This document shows positions 18,945-30,864 of a DNA stretch of 64,000 nt, in pieces (the stretch's first letter is position 1; the number at the start of each line of letters is the position of its first letter). The notes beneath the pieces were generated by a model that was given only the letters and a program-made list of their open reading frames with translations, was not told where the DNA came from and did not search any database. The stretch is from Lasiosphaeria ovina (Eukaryota > Ascomycota > Sordariomycetes > Sordariales > Lasiosphaeriaceae). The stretch spans positions 1,860,001 to 1,924,000 of the forward strand of contig JAULSN010000006.1 in NCBI GenBank assembly GCA_033439765.1, in the 5' to 3' direction. Made by a program: the position numbers and the translations under genes.

Positions 18945-20127
18945 ATGAAACTCCTGCAAACTAAAGCCGGCATGGACACCTCGCTGCAAAAGTACCCAAT
19001 CCCCGCCGACGTGCGAGGCCGGCTGCTGCAAGAGCTATGGCGAGACTGCCAGCCCGGCGCAGCCCCGACCGCCGACTCCATGGCTCCGTACCTCGACTAC
19101 TACGCGGCGCAGTGCCAGCGCTTCTCGCGCGACGGCGGCATCCACCTGTGCGTCAGGTCGCACGCGGCCATCTGCGACATCGCCAAGCAGATCATCGGCG
19201 ACGCGACGCGGGACGAGATCTGCGCCCGCCTTCTTCGGTCTTCGCCCAGCGCCACGGACAGCGACATGCTGCGCGCCAACACGACCGTCGACCTGTGCGC
19301 GAGCCTGCTGCTGATGGCCGAGGTGGGCGCGCGGGCGTTCGACGTGTCGGAGCCGAACCCGCTGGGGTGGCCGGGGCGGCACAGCACGCTGCGGCAGGCG
19401 GTGGAGCAGCACTTCGGAGGCCAGCAGAAGGCGCTGCAGCCGGACAACCCGCGGCTGGGGCGGCAGTTCACGGCGCGCAACCTGGCGCGCGTCGGCGGCA
19501 TGCGCATCAAGTGGACGCGCAACGTGGCCAACCACCTGCTGCTGTCCGACGACGACCAGACCGTCTTCGTCTTCCACCACGTGCGGTTCCTGCGCTACCA
19601 CCAGCGGTAAAGCAACACCAGTCATCATGCATGAGTACAAGCCAAGATTATATGTTATCTGTAGAGAATGTCTCTTGCCGCTGACAAGCAAAGGCTGGCT
19701 CGCCAGGTTCGCCAGCCCGCTATTCCCCGACGGGTTCGTCGACGAGACGCTGCGGACGCTGACGCTGCTGCTCCCGCAAAACGACCGGACGTCGCAGCGG
19801 TGGGTGGCGGGGCAGGTGGTCGAGCACGGGCTGGACGGGCAGCTGGGGCGGTGCGGCAACCTGCGGGCGCAGGACCGGCGGTTCGAGCGGTTCGCCGTGT
19901 GGCACGACCGGCTGGTGATCCTCAAGCAGGCGTTTGACGAGGCGAGCCCGCGCGGGCTGGCGCAGTGGTGGGCGGACCGCCGCAACTCGGTGCAGTGGTA
20001 CACCTTTTGGGTCGCCATCCTCGTCTTCGCGGCCACCCTCTTCTTTGGTCTTGTGCAGAGCATCGAAGGGGCTATACAGGTCTACCTCACTTGGAAAGCT
20101 CTAAACCCGGTCGAGGGCCCGCCATAG
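18945..20127 (+). CDS. fungal protein with C-terminal membrane anchor (two exons)
   Basis: Exons 18945-19606 and 19689-20127 give about 366 residues. The intron 19607-19688 starts GTAAAG and ends ACAAG, and the join reads HQRKGWLARF in frame. The body is soluble and helical, rich in Arg and Leu (DVRGRLLQELWRDCQPG, HLCVRSHAAICDIAKQI). The C-terminus has the block WWADRRNSVQWYTFWVA followed by one membrane segment (FWVAILVFAATLFFGLVQ) and a short tail. This end is, from memory, typical of a large fungal family of unknown function. The acceptor AG is close to its CTGAC, so the exact acceptor is slightly uncertain. It is head-to-head with the protease-like gene. Confidence 0.7.
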
Positions 20128-20450
20128 TCCAACATCATGTTCTGTGGACGTCCCGCAGGCAGATACCACCAGGTTCACTTCGGTGGCCTATCTGGGCGTT
20201 GTCGTATCAATAATTTATACCCCGTATTTATGTTGCGGTTTTCACCACAGTTTGCACTGTTAAATACAATCTGCAGTACATCCAGAAAACAAGTACTTGA
20301 CTAGGTACGAAAGCAATACAAATTCCTTCGCTAATTCCTTCGCTAATTAGTAATTACACTCCTTTCACAAAAAGGGGCCATCTTCAACCAAAGGGGCACA
20401 ATCCCGGGTATCTTAAAACATGTTGTTACTCCAAACTCCAGCCCCACCCT
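20128..20450. other. convergent intergenic gap
   Basis: No gene. It lies between two convergent 3' ends and includes a perfect 12-bp tandem duplication (AATTCCTTCGCT at 20321-20344). Confidence 0.5.
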
Positions 20451-21642
20451 TCACTCCTCCCTGGCCTCGACAATGCCGCGGCACATCTTCAGAAACCTCT
20501 CACGGTACTCGTCCGGCGTGGTAGTGATGCTCATGGGACCTTTCTTGCTGATGAGCACATTGTACAGAGTGATGAGCAGCGTCATGAACCTTGGCTGGAT
20601 CTTGTGCTTGGCCCAGAAGAAGTCGAGGATGGCAGCGCGGAAGATATGCTTCCCGTCTGGCGACGCGACGCCGGTCCTCCACGACGGCGGCGACGGCGGC
20701 ACCGACGGGCCCTCGGTAGGCACAATCTCCGAAGCAGCCTGCGAAGAGCCAGAGTCGGCGGCGGCTTCGGGTTGCGGCACCTTTATCCTGACGAGGAAAA
20801 GTGAATAGTCGACGGCGTTGTGCTCGGCGAGCAGCTTGGTGTCCGCCTCCAGGTTCGAGAAGAAGTCGTCGGCCTGCGCGCGGCTCAGGATGATCTTGCC
20901 GTGGAACTCGTCGGCCAGCTGGTTCTTAGTCGCCTCGCTGGTCAACGCGCCATCGGCAATGTCTCGCTCCGGGTAGAAGTACGACGTCGGCTTCAGGTCC
21001 CAGTCCTCCCAGTCGGCGTCGCCCCGCTTCTTCGCCACGTCCCGCCCGTACATGATGTTCTCCATGACGATGTGATGCGATGGCGCGATGCCCAACAGGC
21101 GCCCGAGCGAGGCGCCACTCGCGCCAAGGAAGTCGCAGATGCGCACCAGCAGCGTTCGCGGATGCGTGGCCATGTACTCGACATACGGCGTCAGGAGGTC
21201 GTCGCGGAAGAAGGAGTACTCCGAGTATCGAGGAACCGACTTGACCAAGTATTTCTGGTCCGCGGTTGAGTAGAACGTCTACGAGAAGTGCGGGTCAGCA
21301 TGTGTCTGTTTGTGGACTTTTTACCCGTGCAGTGCATGGCGAGCCTACCGAGCCTGAGAACCCCATGTCTCCTATCGACTTTAGAGCGTCGCGCCCCCCT
21401 GCGCCCTCGCCTGGCTGGAACGAGTCGGTGTAGGCATCGTCCGTCACCTCCCAGTGCTTGCGGCGGAGGTTGGCGAAATCGGCCGGGCGGATCTTTTGCA
21501 GGTGGAGATCGTACAGCGAGAGGAGAGCAGAGAAGAGGGCCAAGAGGAATGCGAGCGGGTTGCGCGACCGTCTCGCGCCTCCGTTTGTCCTCGTGATGAT
21601 GGTCCGCACAACCGACCGGGCAATGTGCTGTTGTCGGCCCAT
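20451..21642 (-). CDS. compact phosphatidylinositol-phosphate-kinase-like protein (two exons)
   Basis: Exon 1 is 21642-21349 and exon 2 is 21278-20451. The intron 21279-21348 begins GTAGGC, has TGCTGACCC and ends CGTAG, and phase 0 is kept. The product has about 373 residues. PIPK family marks in order are SGSTFYSTADQKYLVKS (nucleotide-binding, Lys111), FFRDDLLTPYVEYMATHP, HHIVMENIMYGRD, WDLKP, AVDYSLFLV, AAILDFF and ITTTPDEYRERF. In the family these residues bind ATP/Mg and phosphorylate inositol lipids at membranes. The core residues appear present, but the protein is short and the DLK region is divergent (WDLKPTSY instead of YDLKGS), so activity is uncertain. An N-terminal hydrophobic stretch (LAFLLALFSALLSLY) could touch membrane. 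Confidence 0.75.
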
Positions 21643-21911
21643 TTCCGCTTGGTGGATCGATGCTGTGCGCGTAGCCGCGTGTACGGTTTACGCTTAGCCG
21701 CGTGTACGGTGTACGGTGTACGCTCTGCTGAAGCAGGGATCGACGGTGCAGTGGCCGTATTGGAGATGGTCCAAGGTTTAAAATATAGGTGGCTGTCTCG
21801 GAAGGAGAGGTGCGAGTCGAGATGGGCCCCAGACCTGTCCGGGAAGGGACGTTGGGTGTGGGGCAGGACCGATGACGTCAATGATGCAGGTTCCCGCCGG
21901 GTGCCTGGCGC

Positions 21912-23442
21912 TCACCTGCCACGCCCCTGCCCCATCTGGGCTTCGAGCTCAGCAGTAGCAGTTGCTGCTGCTGCTTCTGGGACTGGACGCAGATTGCCCG
22001 ACTGCATGATAAAATCGGTTCCGATGTAGGTCGATTCGCGCTGGATCTCCGGCAGCGGCTCAAGAAGGCTGTTGTATCGCGAGGACCGGGGGGTCAATGT
22101 TGGCGTCGACGTCGACGTCGATGTCAACGTCGGAGGTGCAAGCGACAGCTGCGACGGCATGGGCGTGCGCATTTCGCGCGATCTTTCCGAAATCTCTCTG
22201 TCTCGAATCACTGTCTCGCCTGCTAGTCGCTGCAGCTGGCCGGCCTGCAGCATCAGCATCTGCCTGTCGAGCGACTCCCTTTTCTCGAGATTCGCGGGAT
22301 CCTTCCGGCTAGCAAAGTTGAGAGCCAAGTAAGTGCATTCGAGGTGGTCGACAAGCTCCGTCTTTTTCTTGGTTGTCTTTCTTGGCCCGCAGAGGTTCCA
22401 GGAACTGAGGGGGTCTTGACCCGGCTCTGGAAGATGCTTGTCGACGCGAAACGTTGGCTCACCTCGAGCAGCCAGGCGCAGTAGCGCCTCTTCCCATTCA
22501 TTTGTGAATTCACTTTGGACGAGGTTCGTGACTGTTGTGTTGTCAGGATACGCTTACGGTGTTTTGTTCATATCAAACCCGGCCCGCAATCATGAGCTGG
22601 GTTGGAGCAACCTATACAAACGGCTTACTATTGGCTTTCAGCATGGCATATCCTCCATTTTTGCCTCTGTCCTTCAAAAAGGCGACAAGCAGAGGCGGCC
22701 GGTCATTCTCATTGACGTAGACGGGCGTCCCCCTTGCCCCGTGCGTCTGGACGGTCCCCGTTGTCCCGGTGCGCACGAGCGACGACATGCTCTGCACTGA
22801 CGCGATGCTCATCGGACGGGCGCTCATCGGACGGGCGCTCGTAGGCGACAGGCCACCTGACATCAGGACCGAGCTTCGCTGCTGGGTCGAGAAACTTGAC
22901 CGAGAAGACGTGGGCGTCAGCAGCCCGCTGGTTGTCGACGTTTTCGCCTGCCTCCAAAGCTGGATTTCCCCGACGCCAGCGTACTGCGGATGGGGGATGC
23001 GCCAGCCCTTGTTGTACGTGACCACGCATGCCACATCCTCGAAGTGTGCGACCGTTTCGTATCCCGTCAGAAATTGCTGGAACCGCAGGGCATCAGACCT
23101 CGTCCGAAATGGATACTTGACAGGAACGGTGCCCCGACCGAAGCCGAGCTCCACCTTCCACTCGGTCCGGTCTGCTTCGGGCTGCACATAGAGAGGAATG
23201 AAGGAGTCGTCGCGCAGATTTAGGAATCGCTCGCTGTCGTATAGCGTTGCGCCTCCTTGGACTGAAAATGTCCTCTCTACGATGCCCACCTCCCTACTGT
23301 CTCCGGCGGATGCATGTCGTCTCACAAAGATCTCACGGTGCTGTGGGGCCGAGGTGAATGGCGACGGCGACGATGCGAGCGAGAGCCGGACAGGCACGTC
23401 CCCGGCATCGAGTTCAGCGGCCGCAAACACGGACGGCTCCAT
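21912..23442 (-). CDS. conserved hypothetical fungal protein (two exons)
   Basis: Exon 1 is 23442-22629 (ATG of MEPSVFAAAEL). Exon 2 is 22531-21912. The intron 22532-22628 runs from GTAAGC through CCTGAC to AACAG, and the join reads AN-ITNLVQSEFTNEWEEAL in frame. The product has about 477 residues. The N-terminal half has a folded-looking beta-rich region (SFIPLYVQPEADRTEWKVEL, YETVAHFEDVACVVTYNKGW) that could be PH-like, followed by Ser/Arg-rich repeats (SARPMSARPMSIASV). The second half has a basic stretch (GPRKTTKKKTELVDHLE) and a Ser/Thr/Pro-rich tail. I do not recognise a named family. The frame is open a little upstream of the ATG, so the start may be earlier. Confidence 0.7.
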
Positions 23443-24238
23443 TGATGATGCCAAGAGATAGGTGGTATTATTCGGTGATGAACCCTCGCATCCCAGGGGA
23501 ACGTGATTGTCGCGACGATAGACTCAAATGAGCAGCGAGACGGCACTCGACATGTGAGGATCGGAACGGCCAGGCACACATTCAAGCACTCGTAAGGCTG
23601 CAGAGTCATAGGCTTCTTCTCACGCCCCTAAGCTGCGGACGTTTCTCTCCGATTGCGTATAATTACTGGTTGTGCGGGATTTTTAGGCGCTTGACACCAG
23701 GCTTGACACCCTCTTGAGCCATCGCCAAGTCGAGTTGCTGTCTGCCGCTGCCGCCCAGCATTTGCGAGAGGGGTAAGGACACCACCTCGCCCTCATGTCC
23801 CGCCGGCAGGCCTGGAACAGAAATGCGGTCAACGAATGAACAGCCAATGGCTCGGCGAGTCAGCCTCATGTCCCACCTAATATTGATACAAGGCAGTCTC
23901 GACGTCGGCTGTGACGCCCGATGGTGCTCTGAACAGGCTCTCCGCGCTCCAGCTGAAGATACACTGCATCGAGCTTACCGAATGCAGACACACCACCTAC
24001 CCACGAGCACACCATCTAGGCGCGCTCAGCCTAATTTCAGTTATAGTTACGTATTTATGCACGAAAATGAGAGCCTTGCTGGAAAAGCTCATGCAGGTGA
24101 ATTTAATATACTATACCGGGGCGTTGTTCCTCGCCAGCGAGCCCTGTTGCTCTCTTTTTGCATCTAGCCAAATCCAAACCAAGGTCACATAGTTGGATTC
24201 GCCCGTTGCGACCGATCTTAACCCCAGCACAAACGAAG
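23443..24238. other. divergent intergenic region
   Basis: No gene is supported. It separates the divergent starts of the hypothetical gene at 23442 and the permease at 24239 and should contain both promoters. Confidence 0.5.
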
Positions 24239-26282
24239 ATGGAGGAACAACAACAACGACAACCGCCAGCGGAGATGGGGATAGATGTAGCCGACGCGGA
24301 TGAGCACCAGCTTCAGACCCTCACCCGGGAAGAGCTGCAGGAAAGAGTCCAGCAGTACAACGAGCAGAGAGAGGTGAGCCCCGACCTCCGGACTTCAGGG
24401 CCGTTCCTGTTGTCAGTGTCTGATTCGATACTGATTTGATTTCGCTCGCCAGCGATTCGACGTCGCGCCGACAAGGAACCAGCTCCTGGGTCCCTTTACC
24501 GTCTTCTGCTTGATCATGAACCGCACCATCGCGAGCGGCATCTTCACTCAGCCTGTCAACGTCCTAAGGGGCGCAGGTAGTTCTGGAGTTGCCCTGCTGC
24601 TGTGGGTTGTCGCCGGGCTCATTATCCTCTGTATCGTGACAGGGTGGATAGAGCTGGCCTTGACGATCCCGCTTCACTACATCTTCCGGAATGGCAACTG
24701 GATGAGGATTTCGGCCCCCAGAAGCGGCGGGGATAAGAACTACGTACGTATTCACTGCCCATCTTTGCCCCGAGCTCTCATAATCATGCTATAGCGCGTG
24801 TGCGGAGTGAGCTAACTCTCGTCTGCTCTGAAGCTCGAGTACATCTTCAAGCGGCCGCGATACCTCATGAAGTGCGTATTCGGCATCGCCTTCATCATAT
24901 TCGGCAACTTGGCCGGCAACGCCCTGCAGTTCGGAATTTTCATGTCCGTGGCAATCAATCCGATGTGCCAAGAAAAGGATGGCTGCCTCAAGCAAGGCCA
25001 CGTCGTGGGCTGGGGCGTGTCTGTTCTGACGTTCTGCGCACTCATCAATATTACCACTCGAAAGTACGCGATCGGGCTCAACAACTTCTTCGCCGTCGTG
25101 AAAGTGGCCTTCGTCGTTGTCCTCGCGTTTATGGGCATCATCTACGGCTCCACTCACGGCGATACCTGCAGGCAGATCAGCTGGCAGAACCACGGCGACT
25201 CGGGAAAGCTGGGCGACATCACAATGGCGCTGTTCTTCGCAATGTACCCGTACACAGGGTATGAGCAACCGTTCTACGTGCTCGCCGAAGTGTCCCAGCC
25301 CCAGAGGTCGTTTGCAAAGTCGACATTGATCGCCATGATCACGGCCCTGGTGCTGTTCCCACTCGTCAACGTCAGCTATCTCTGCATGACGCCGTACGTG
25401 GGGAACGACGCGCTGCCCGAGAACATTGTCATTTCTTTCTTCGAGCGCATTTCCGGCGGCACTGGCACAGAGAGCACCGGCTCCATCCGGGGCGTGGCCT
25501 TGCTGCTGGCTTTTTTCATTTTCGGCAATCTCATGGCGCAGACGTATACGGCCGCGCGCGTCAAGCAGGAGATCGCCAAGGAGGGCATCCTCCCGTGGTC
25601 GCTTGCCTTTGCCACTGGCAATGACACGCTGCTCTCTCGGTTGGGCCCGTGGTCTGGGCCTGCCGGCGACAAACTCCAGCCACAGCGGTACCAGCACGCC
25701 GTCTCCAACCTAGACGCGCACCGCGAGCAGTCGCCCATTGCTGCAACTGCCCTACACTGGATCTTTGAGATTCTCTTGGTCCTGGCAGTTGGGTTGTCGG
25801 TCGAGCCGTCCAAGGCGTACCGGCTCCTCACGTACCTCTACACGTTCGTGATCGTCGGCGTGCTCGGCCTCTTCACCGTCGGCGGCCTGCTGTACCTTAA
25901 GATCGACTCGATCATTTCAGGACGCCGGTCGAGGAACTGGAGAGAAAAGACGGAATGGCGGCCCTGGCTCGACCCGCTGCCGGCCTTCATCGCCACGGCG
26001 GCTCTCGCGTTCATGCTCACCACCGCGTTTGTGCCGCCCAGCGATCGCGATCAGGATGCCGTTCCGAACTGGATCGGCCCGACGGTGGGCTGGGCCAGCA
26101 TCGGCCTCGGCGTGCTCTGGTATTTGGGTCTGCTGTTTGTCCAGTGGGCGGGCAGGTGGAAGCTGGAAACAAAGCGCCTGCCGGTGGTGGAGATTGACGA
26201 AGATGGCCAGGCAATCCAGCGTGCTGAGCTGGTGGAGCACAATCATATCCCGACTGAGGGCGGTCTGCGGAGGAGACGGTGA
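24239..26282 (+). CDS. amino-acid permease of the APC superfamily, Mup1/LAT-like (three exons)
   Basis: Exons 24239-24373, 24453-24743 and 24834-26282 join in phase 0 to give about 624 residues. The introns have GTGAGC..CGCCAG and GTACGT..GCTAAC..TGAAG. The N-terminus is hydrophilic and Gln/Glu-rich. The transporter core opens with FTVFCLIMNRTIASGIFTQP, the first membrane helix with the unwound GxG-like segment of APC carriers. About 11-12 membrane helices follow. The stretch VLRGAGSSGVALLLWVVAG resembles high-affinity methionine permeases (Mup1/Mup3 type). It is therefore a likely plasma-membrane amino-acid/proton symporter. The substrate is not shown by the sequence. Confidence 0.85.
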
Positions 26283-26658
26283 TCAATGGACCGAATGAAG
26301 CGGGAATAGATGAAATAACCGACAATCAAAACAACATCAGATGCTGCGCGTACTCGCTTATGCTGCACCACGGCTGCTTGCCGTGTGACTCAGGCCGCGT
26401 CAATGCAGAATTGCAGATCCGATGCTTTGACCCCGCGATCTATTTGCATGCCATGTGAGCCGTCTCTGATTTGTGCTGGCCATATTTGGGGAAGTTCAGA
26501 CTTGAGACGGACAACCATATAAAGTCTGCAGCAAACAACGAAAAAGTTCCTGTCCTTGCCATTACACATTACAGATTCTGATATCCAACACCACGCATTC
26601 TTAGATTTCTCAGATTTTCTCTTACATCTCCGTCTCTGACTAAAGAGCATCACCGACA
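26283..26658. other. intergenic
   Basis: No gene. It holds the 3' end of the permease and the promoter of the acetyltransferase, with a pyrimidine-rich run just before the ATG. Confidence 0.5.
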
Positions 26659-27444
26659 ATGGCAGCAGCCTTCAACATCATTCCCGTCCGACAAGAGGAC
26701 GTCCCGCTCCTCGCCGCCCTCAGCGCCGAGGCGTTCGAGTCCGACTCGCAGACCGAAATGAAGAGCCACGGCAAGGTACCGTTCAACATGAGAGAGCACG
26801 CGCTGCGGAGCCTCCCCAGGGAGCTCCAAAACCCGATCATCCGCATCATAAAAGCCGCCGACGACGAAAGCGGCGCCATCATGGGCTACTGCATCTGGGG
26901 GTTCCGCGGGATCCAGCCCCCGGCCTTTCCAGCCGACGTCACCCCGCCGCCGCCCGAGCCAACAGCACCAGACAGGCCGCGCGGCGCCCATGTCAACCCG
27001 CCCCCCGCCCCCATCGACGCCGAGTCCGACGGCGTCGCGCGCCTCGAGAAGCTCACGGGCGACGACCTGCAGAACTGGATGGACCTAGTCATGCCTCCGC
27101 CCAAAGACGATGCCGGCAACAGCAGCAGCGATACGAAGTGCATGTTCGTCATCGGGCTGTCCGTGTCGCCGGCGTTCCAGCGGCGAGGCGTCGGCGCCGC
27201 GCTCCTGAAGTGGGGCACCGACCTCGTCGACGCTTCGGATGCGTTCGCGTGGGTGCACTCGTCGGCGGGCGCGTGGCCGGCGTACGAGAAGGCCGGGTTC
27301 AAGACGGTGCGCACGCTCGACGTCGACCTCGACGAGTATGCTCCCGTGCCGGCGCCGGCGGACCGTTTTGAGGGTGGCAGGTGGGGGCATTATGTTTTCC
27401 GGTACATGGTCTATGGCACGCCGCCTGAGGGGGCGTACTTGTAG
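26659..27444 (+). CDS. GNAT-family N-acetyltransferase
   Basis: A single exon of 261 residues starts with ATG at 26659. Motif A of GNAT enzymes is clear: FVIGLSVSPAFQRRGVGAAL, with the acetyl-CoA-binding R-R-G-V-G-A at residues 175-180. The later strand-helix WVHSSAGAWPAYEKAGFKT is motif B with the usual GxxxYExxGF end. The N-terminal part (IIPVRQEDVPLLAALSAEAF) is the usual first strand-helix. A Pro-rich insertion (TPPPPEPTAP, PPPAPIDAES) lies between them. Such fungal GNATs act on small amines or amino acids. The substrate is unknown. No targeting signal is seen. Confidence 0.8.
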   Translation: MAAAFNIIPVRQEDVPLLAALSAEAFESDSQTEMKSHGKVPFNMREHALRSLPRELQNPIIRIIKAADDESGAIMGYCIWGFRGIQPPAFPADVTPPPPEPTAPDRPRGAHVNPPPAPIDAESDGVARLEKLTGDDLQNWMDLVMPPPKDDAGNSSSDTKCMFVIGLSVSPAFQRRGVGAALLKWGTDLVDASDAFAWVHSSAGAWPAYEKAGFKTVRTLDVDLDEYAPVPAPADRFEGGRWGHYVFRYMVYGTPPEGAYL

Positions 27445-28960
27445 TTGTGAGGCGGCGGCGGAGATGGGGTAGGGGAAGGAGAGTTTGGTGATGGGGTTGA
27501 TTTGTCCATGACTATATCCTGGTCTTGACGAAGTGTGAGGAAGGAGTAAGTGATAGCGAGATTGCAGGTGAACACGCCGCAGAGTTGCTTTATAGGTGGA
27601 GCTATCTCAACTTCGCTTGAGACTTTTGTGTGATTATCGAAGGTTCTGGAGGGATATAGGAATCTCGGGGCCGTTGACATGAATTGGGAAGTAACTGAGC
27701 GAAATGATACTATGATGTCAAAGTCGAAAATGTTGTAGAACTTCTTTTCACTTTCTTTACCCTGGCGAGGATAAGCGTATGGATTTCAACGATGAAGACT
27801 GAAGAGTAATCGCATACCCATACCCCAAGGCAAAATAGGAGAAGAGGAGAAAAAGAAAGCAAGAACCCATAAGGAAGCTTTAGATATTCTTCAAGTTTAC
27901 GTCTATAATTATCTGCATTTGCATTTCGTGTTGCTGTGTACGTTCATTATCAGTAATTACTAGGTACCCAGTTCTCGAGTCCTCACGCCGGCGCGTTATC
28001 TTGCACTTATCATTTCCAGTCCAGCCGATTTGGTCCCCACCAAGACCCCGTCTTTTGTTGCCCCTTTTTGACACACCTGCACGTGGCCACCCCCGATCGA
28101 TCGGATGCAGTGAAGCAGCCGCGGGTGCCAATCCCGCCTGGCGATCCCGACCCACCAAGAGCGAGCCGCAAAATTGGGTCTCGGATCCCCCCAATCATGT
28201 CTCAGCGCGGCAGATGAAGATTCCCGTGATCTGTGTCACTCGATCCGTTTCGGGTACCTGCCTATTTTTGCAGACTGGATTATCGTCAAGCATTCCCGAG
28301 GAACGGGCTCAAGGTTCACCGCCAGAGATAGGGCTGCGAGAGAGATTGCTGGGTAGAACATGTACAGTACCAATTAAACACGCACAGGACAGGCCGGTGT
28401 GATCGGGCGCTGCGGGTTTAGAGGGCAAACACATGGCATCGGGAGACCCGCCCAGAAGCGAAGAAAGCGAACCCGAGATGCCCGAGTCTCGACCTCTTAC
28501 GTACCCACGGTACGTCTCCACGCACACCGGCCCTGGTCGAGATACACCTTGATCCCAGCGCACTGTTCCTTCATTCCAATGGCGGCAGAGGGAGAGGGAC
28601 CACCTGACCAATGAAAACGATCCAAGCAAGGCCGATATTGACGCCACGGAAGCCGACGGACGGAAGTATGGCGGTCGCTTGGTTCCCACGGGCGGGGCGA
28701 GGGATCGTCTCGGGACAGGATGGGACGGTGCCATTGTCCGAGCTATTGACAAACCACATCTGAGGCTTGCGTGTAGCACAGTACCGCTGCGATCGCGACT
28801 GTGCGTCTCGAGCATAAAACAAGTCGGCGGTCGCACGTCGTTTCCTTCTCATGTCTCAGTCGATTCCACAGACATTACCTCCTGTGGAAGGCGAGTCTCG
28901 GTCTTCTTCTCCAGCAAAAGTCTCCCGCCTTTCCCACACTCGCGAAGGCGTCTGCAGACA
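27445..28960. other. long intergenic region
   Basis: No gene is supported in 1.5 kb. Several open frames exist on both strands, but none starts with a plausible ATG and domain. A purine-rich stretch lies at 27835-27875. The right end is the promoter of the kelch gene. Confidence 0.45.
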
Positions 28961-30115
28961 ATGAAGCTCTTCGCCCTCGGCACCCCCCTCCGCAAAGTGC
29001 TCGCAGCCGGGCTCCTGTGCGGCAGCAGCAGCATCACCACCACCATCATCCTAGGTGCTGCCGTTGCCGCTGTCGCTGCCGACCCTCGCTCGCCCCACGG
29101 CGGCACCTGGACGAAACTCGCCCCCATCGCAAACTATCCCCGGCAAGAGCAGTCGACGGTCACGCTATCGCCCACGACCATCGCCATCATCGGCGGCATC
29201 ATCCCGTTCAGCGCCGGCGACAACACGACGGGCATCCTGCAGTTCTACGACATCCCCACCAACTGCTGGCGGTCGGGCGCGCCGCTGCCGCGTACTGTGA
29301 ACCACGCCAACGCCGCCGTGGTCGACGGCAAGATCTACGTGCTCGGCGCCCTCGTCGACTCGCCCGACGGGGCGTGGCGCGCCATCCCCAACGCGTGGGT
29401 CTACAACCCACGCTCAAACACCTGGTAGGGATTCGCCTCGAGAGCAAAGTCTAGAAGACAGACACTGACTCATGCAACCAGGCGGGAGCTGCCCCCGATG
29501 CCCACCGCCGAGGCGCGCGGTAGCTGTGCCGTGGGCGTCTACGGCAAGACCATCTGGCTGGCCGGCGGCATGACGGTGCTGGCTCCGTGGGATGGCGGCG
29601 AGCAGGGGACGGTGGACACGGTGACGGCGTTCGACACGGCGACGGAGCGGTGGGTGGCAACGGTGCCGGCGGCGGCGCAGCACCTGCCGGGGCCGCGGGA
29701 CCACGTGGGCGGGGCGGTGGTCGGCGACGGCTTCTACGTACTGGGCGGCCGCGACCACGGGCAGTTCAACTGGCACGACACCGTGTTCAAGCTGGACCTG
29801 AGGCGCGTCGCGCGCGGCTGGGAGACCAAGGCGGGCAAGATGCCGACGCCGCGCGGCGGGCTGGCGGCCGCGGCTATCGGGAACAAGGTGTACACGTTTG
29901 GCGGCGAGGGGAACCCGGCGCCGGGCTCCAACGGCGTCTTCAACCAGACCGAGGCCTACGACACGGTGCGCGACTCGTGGGAGAAGCTGGCGCCCATGGC
30001 GCTGCCCAGGCACGGCACCTTCGCGTCGGCCGCCGGAGGTCGCGTCTACATCCCCGGCGGAGGGCTGGTCATCGGGGGCGCGCCGACAAACTATTCTGAT
30101 GTTTTTCGTCCCTGA
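28961..30115 (+). CDS. secreted kelch-repeat protein (two exons)
   Basis: Exons 28961-29424 and 29482-30115 give about 365 residues. The 57-bp intron (GTAGGG, CACTGACTC, CCAG) joins NTW-RELPPMP in frame. A long signal peptide or anchor is predicted from KVLAAGLLCGSS through TIILGAAVAAVAA. The mature part consists of kelch blades, each with a GG or GA doublet and a spaced Tyr/Trp: TIAIIGGIIP, GKIYVLGALV, KTIWLAGGMT, DGFYVLGGRDHG, NKVYTFGGEGN, GRVYIPGGGL. This predicts a beta-propeller, extracellular or in the secretory pathway. No oxidase domain (as in galactose oxidase) follows. The binding partner is unknown. Confidence 0.8.
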
Positions 30116-30864
30116 TGGGTAGCGGTGCCGGTGGCAAGATAAGATATAGGTCGCGATATCGCAAGTGGACCCGGGTTCGGTCTCGTTCTCGCTCGCTGAA
30201 GAAACGTCTGAGACTTGCCGTTGGCAGTGTTGGTTTCCATCCGTACTTAGCTGCCTCAGGTTAGTGATGGAATTCCAGCAACACCGTGCCAATGCGAACA
30301 AAATCGAGCCATTTATTGGACGCCGAGTGCTGCGAACACATGCATCTTGGTCTGCACGCATCCGTCATCCGTACAACCTCAATGCCGCTTGGTATAGTAT
30401 TGGTGTTTTGAGTTGTGTTTTTAATGGTTGCAGACTCGAAGAATTTGACCCCCATTCCCTGAACGCCCACTGTCGCCCTTGTTAGGTAACGACCCTGCTA
30501 GCCCGCGTCCCACGTGCTGCGCTGCGCCTGAACTCGGCCCTGACAGTCGCAAACCCAACCAACTGCTGCGGGCCTGTTGTTCTTGGCGGCGCATAACATC
30601 GGCTTTTGTGGCCCTCCCCCACTATCCGTCTGACATTTCGACCATCCCACTCTGTCGAAAGTTTGCCTTCTGCCATACAGATCTCGTTTCCAACCATTCA
30701 CTGCGCGCCACAAACCACCACCAGGTACCGCCAATTGCTTCTCATATATATCTCACTGTGAGTTTCCTTCACAGACTCTGCAATTTGCAACCAATTCCCC
30801 AGTTTTCGAAGAAATTACCCCTTTTTTTCTCCTCCGCCAGACCCTTTGACCTGCCCACCCGACG
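30116..30864. other. intergenic; promoter of cystathionine beta-synthase
   Basis: No gene. The last 200 bp before the ATG at 30865 are pyrimidine-rich (CCTTTTTTTCTCCTCC-like), as is usual near fungal transcription starts. Confidence 0.5.

Noticed and set aside
19035..20063. 342-codon minus-strand frame opposite the membrane-anchored protein
   Set aside because: Antisense to a spliced gene with clear features; composition (Arg/Val/His runs) is that of a GC-rich shadow.
24789..25697. 302-codon minus-strand frame opposite the permease
   Set aside because: Antisense shadow; the forward strand has a full transporter.
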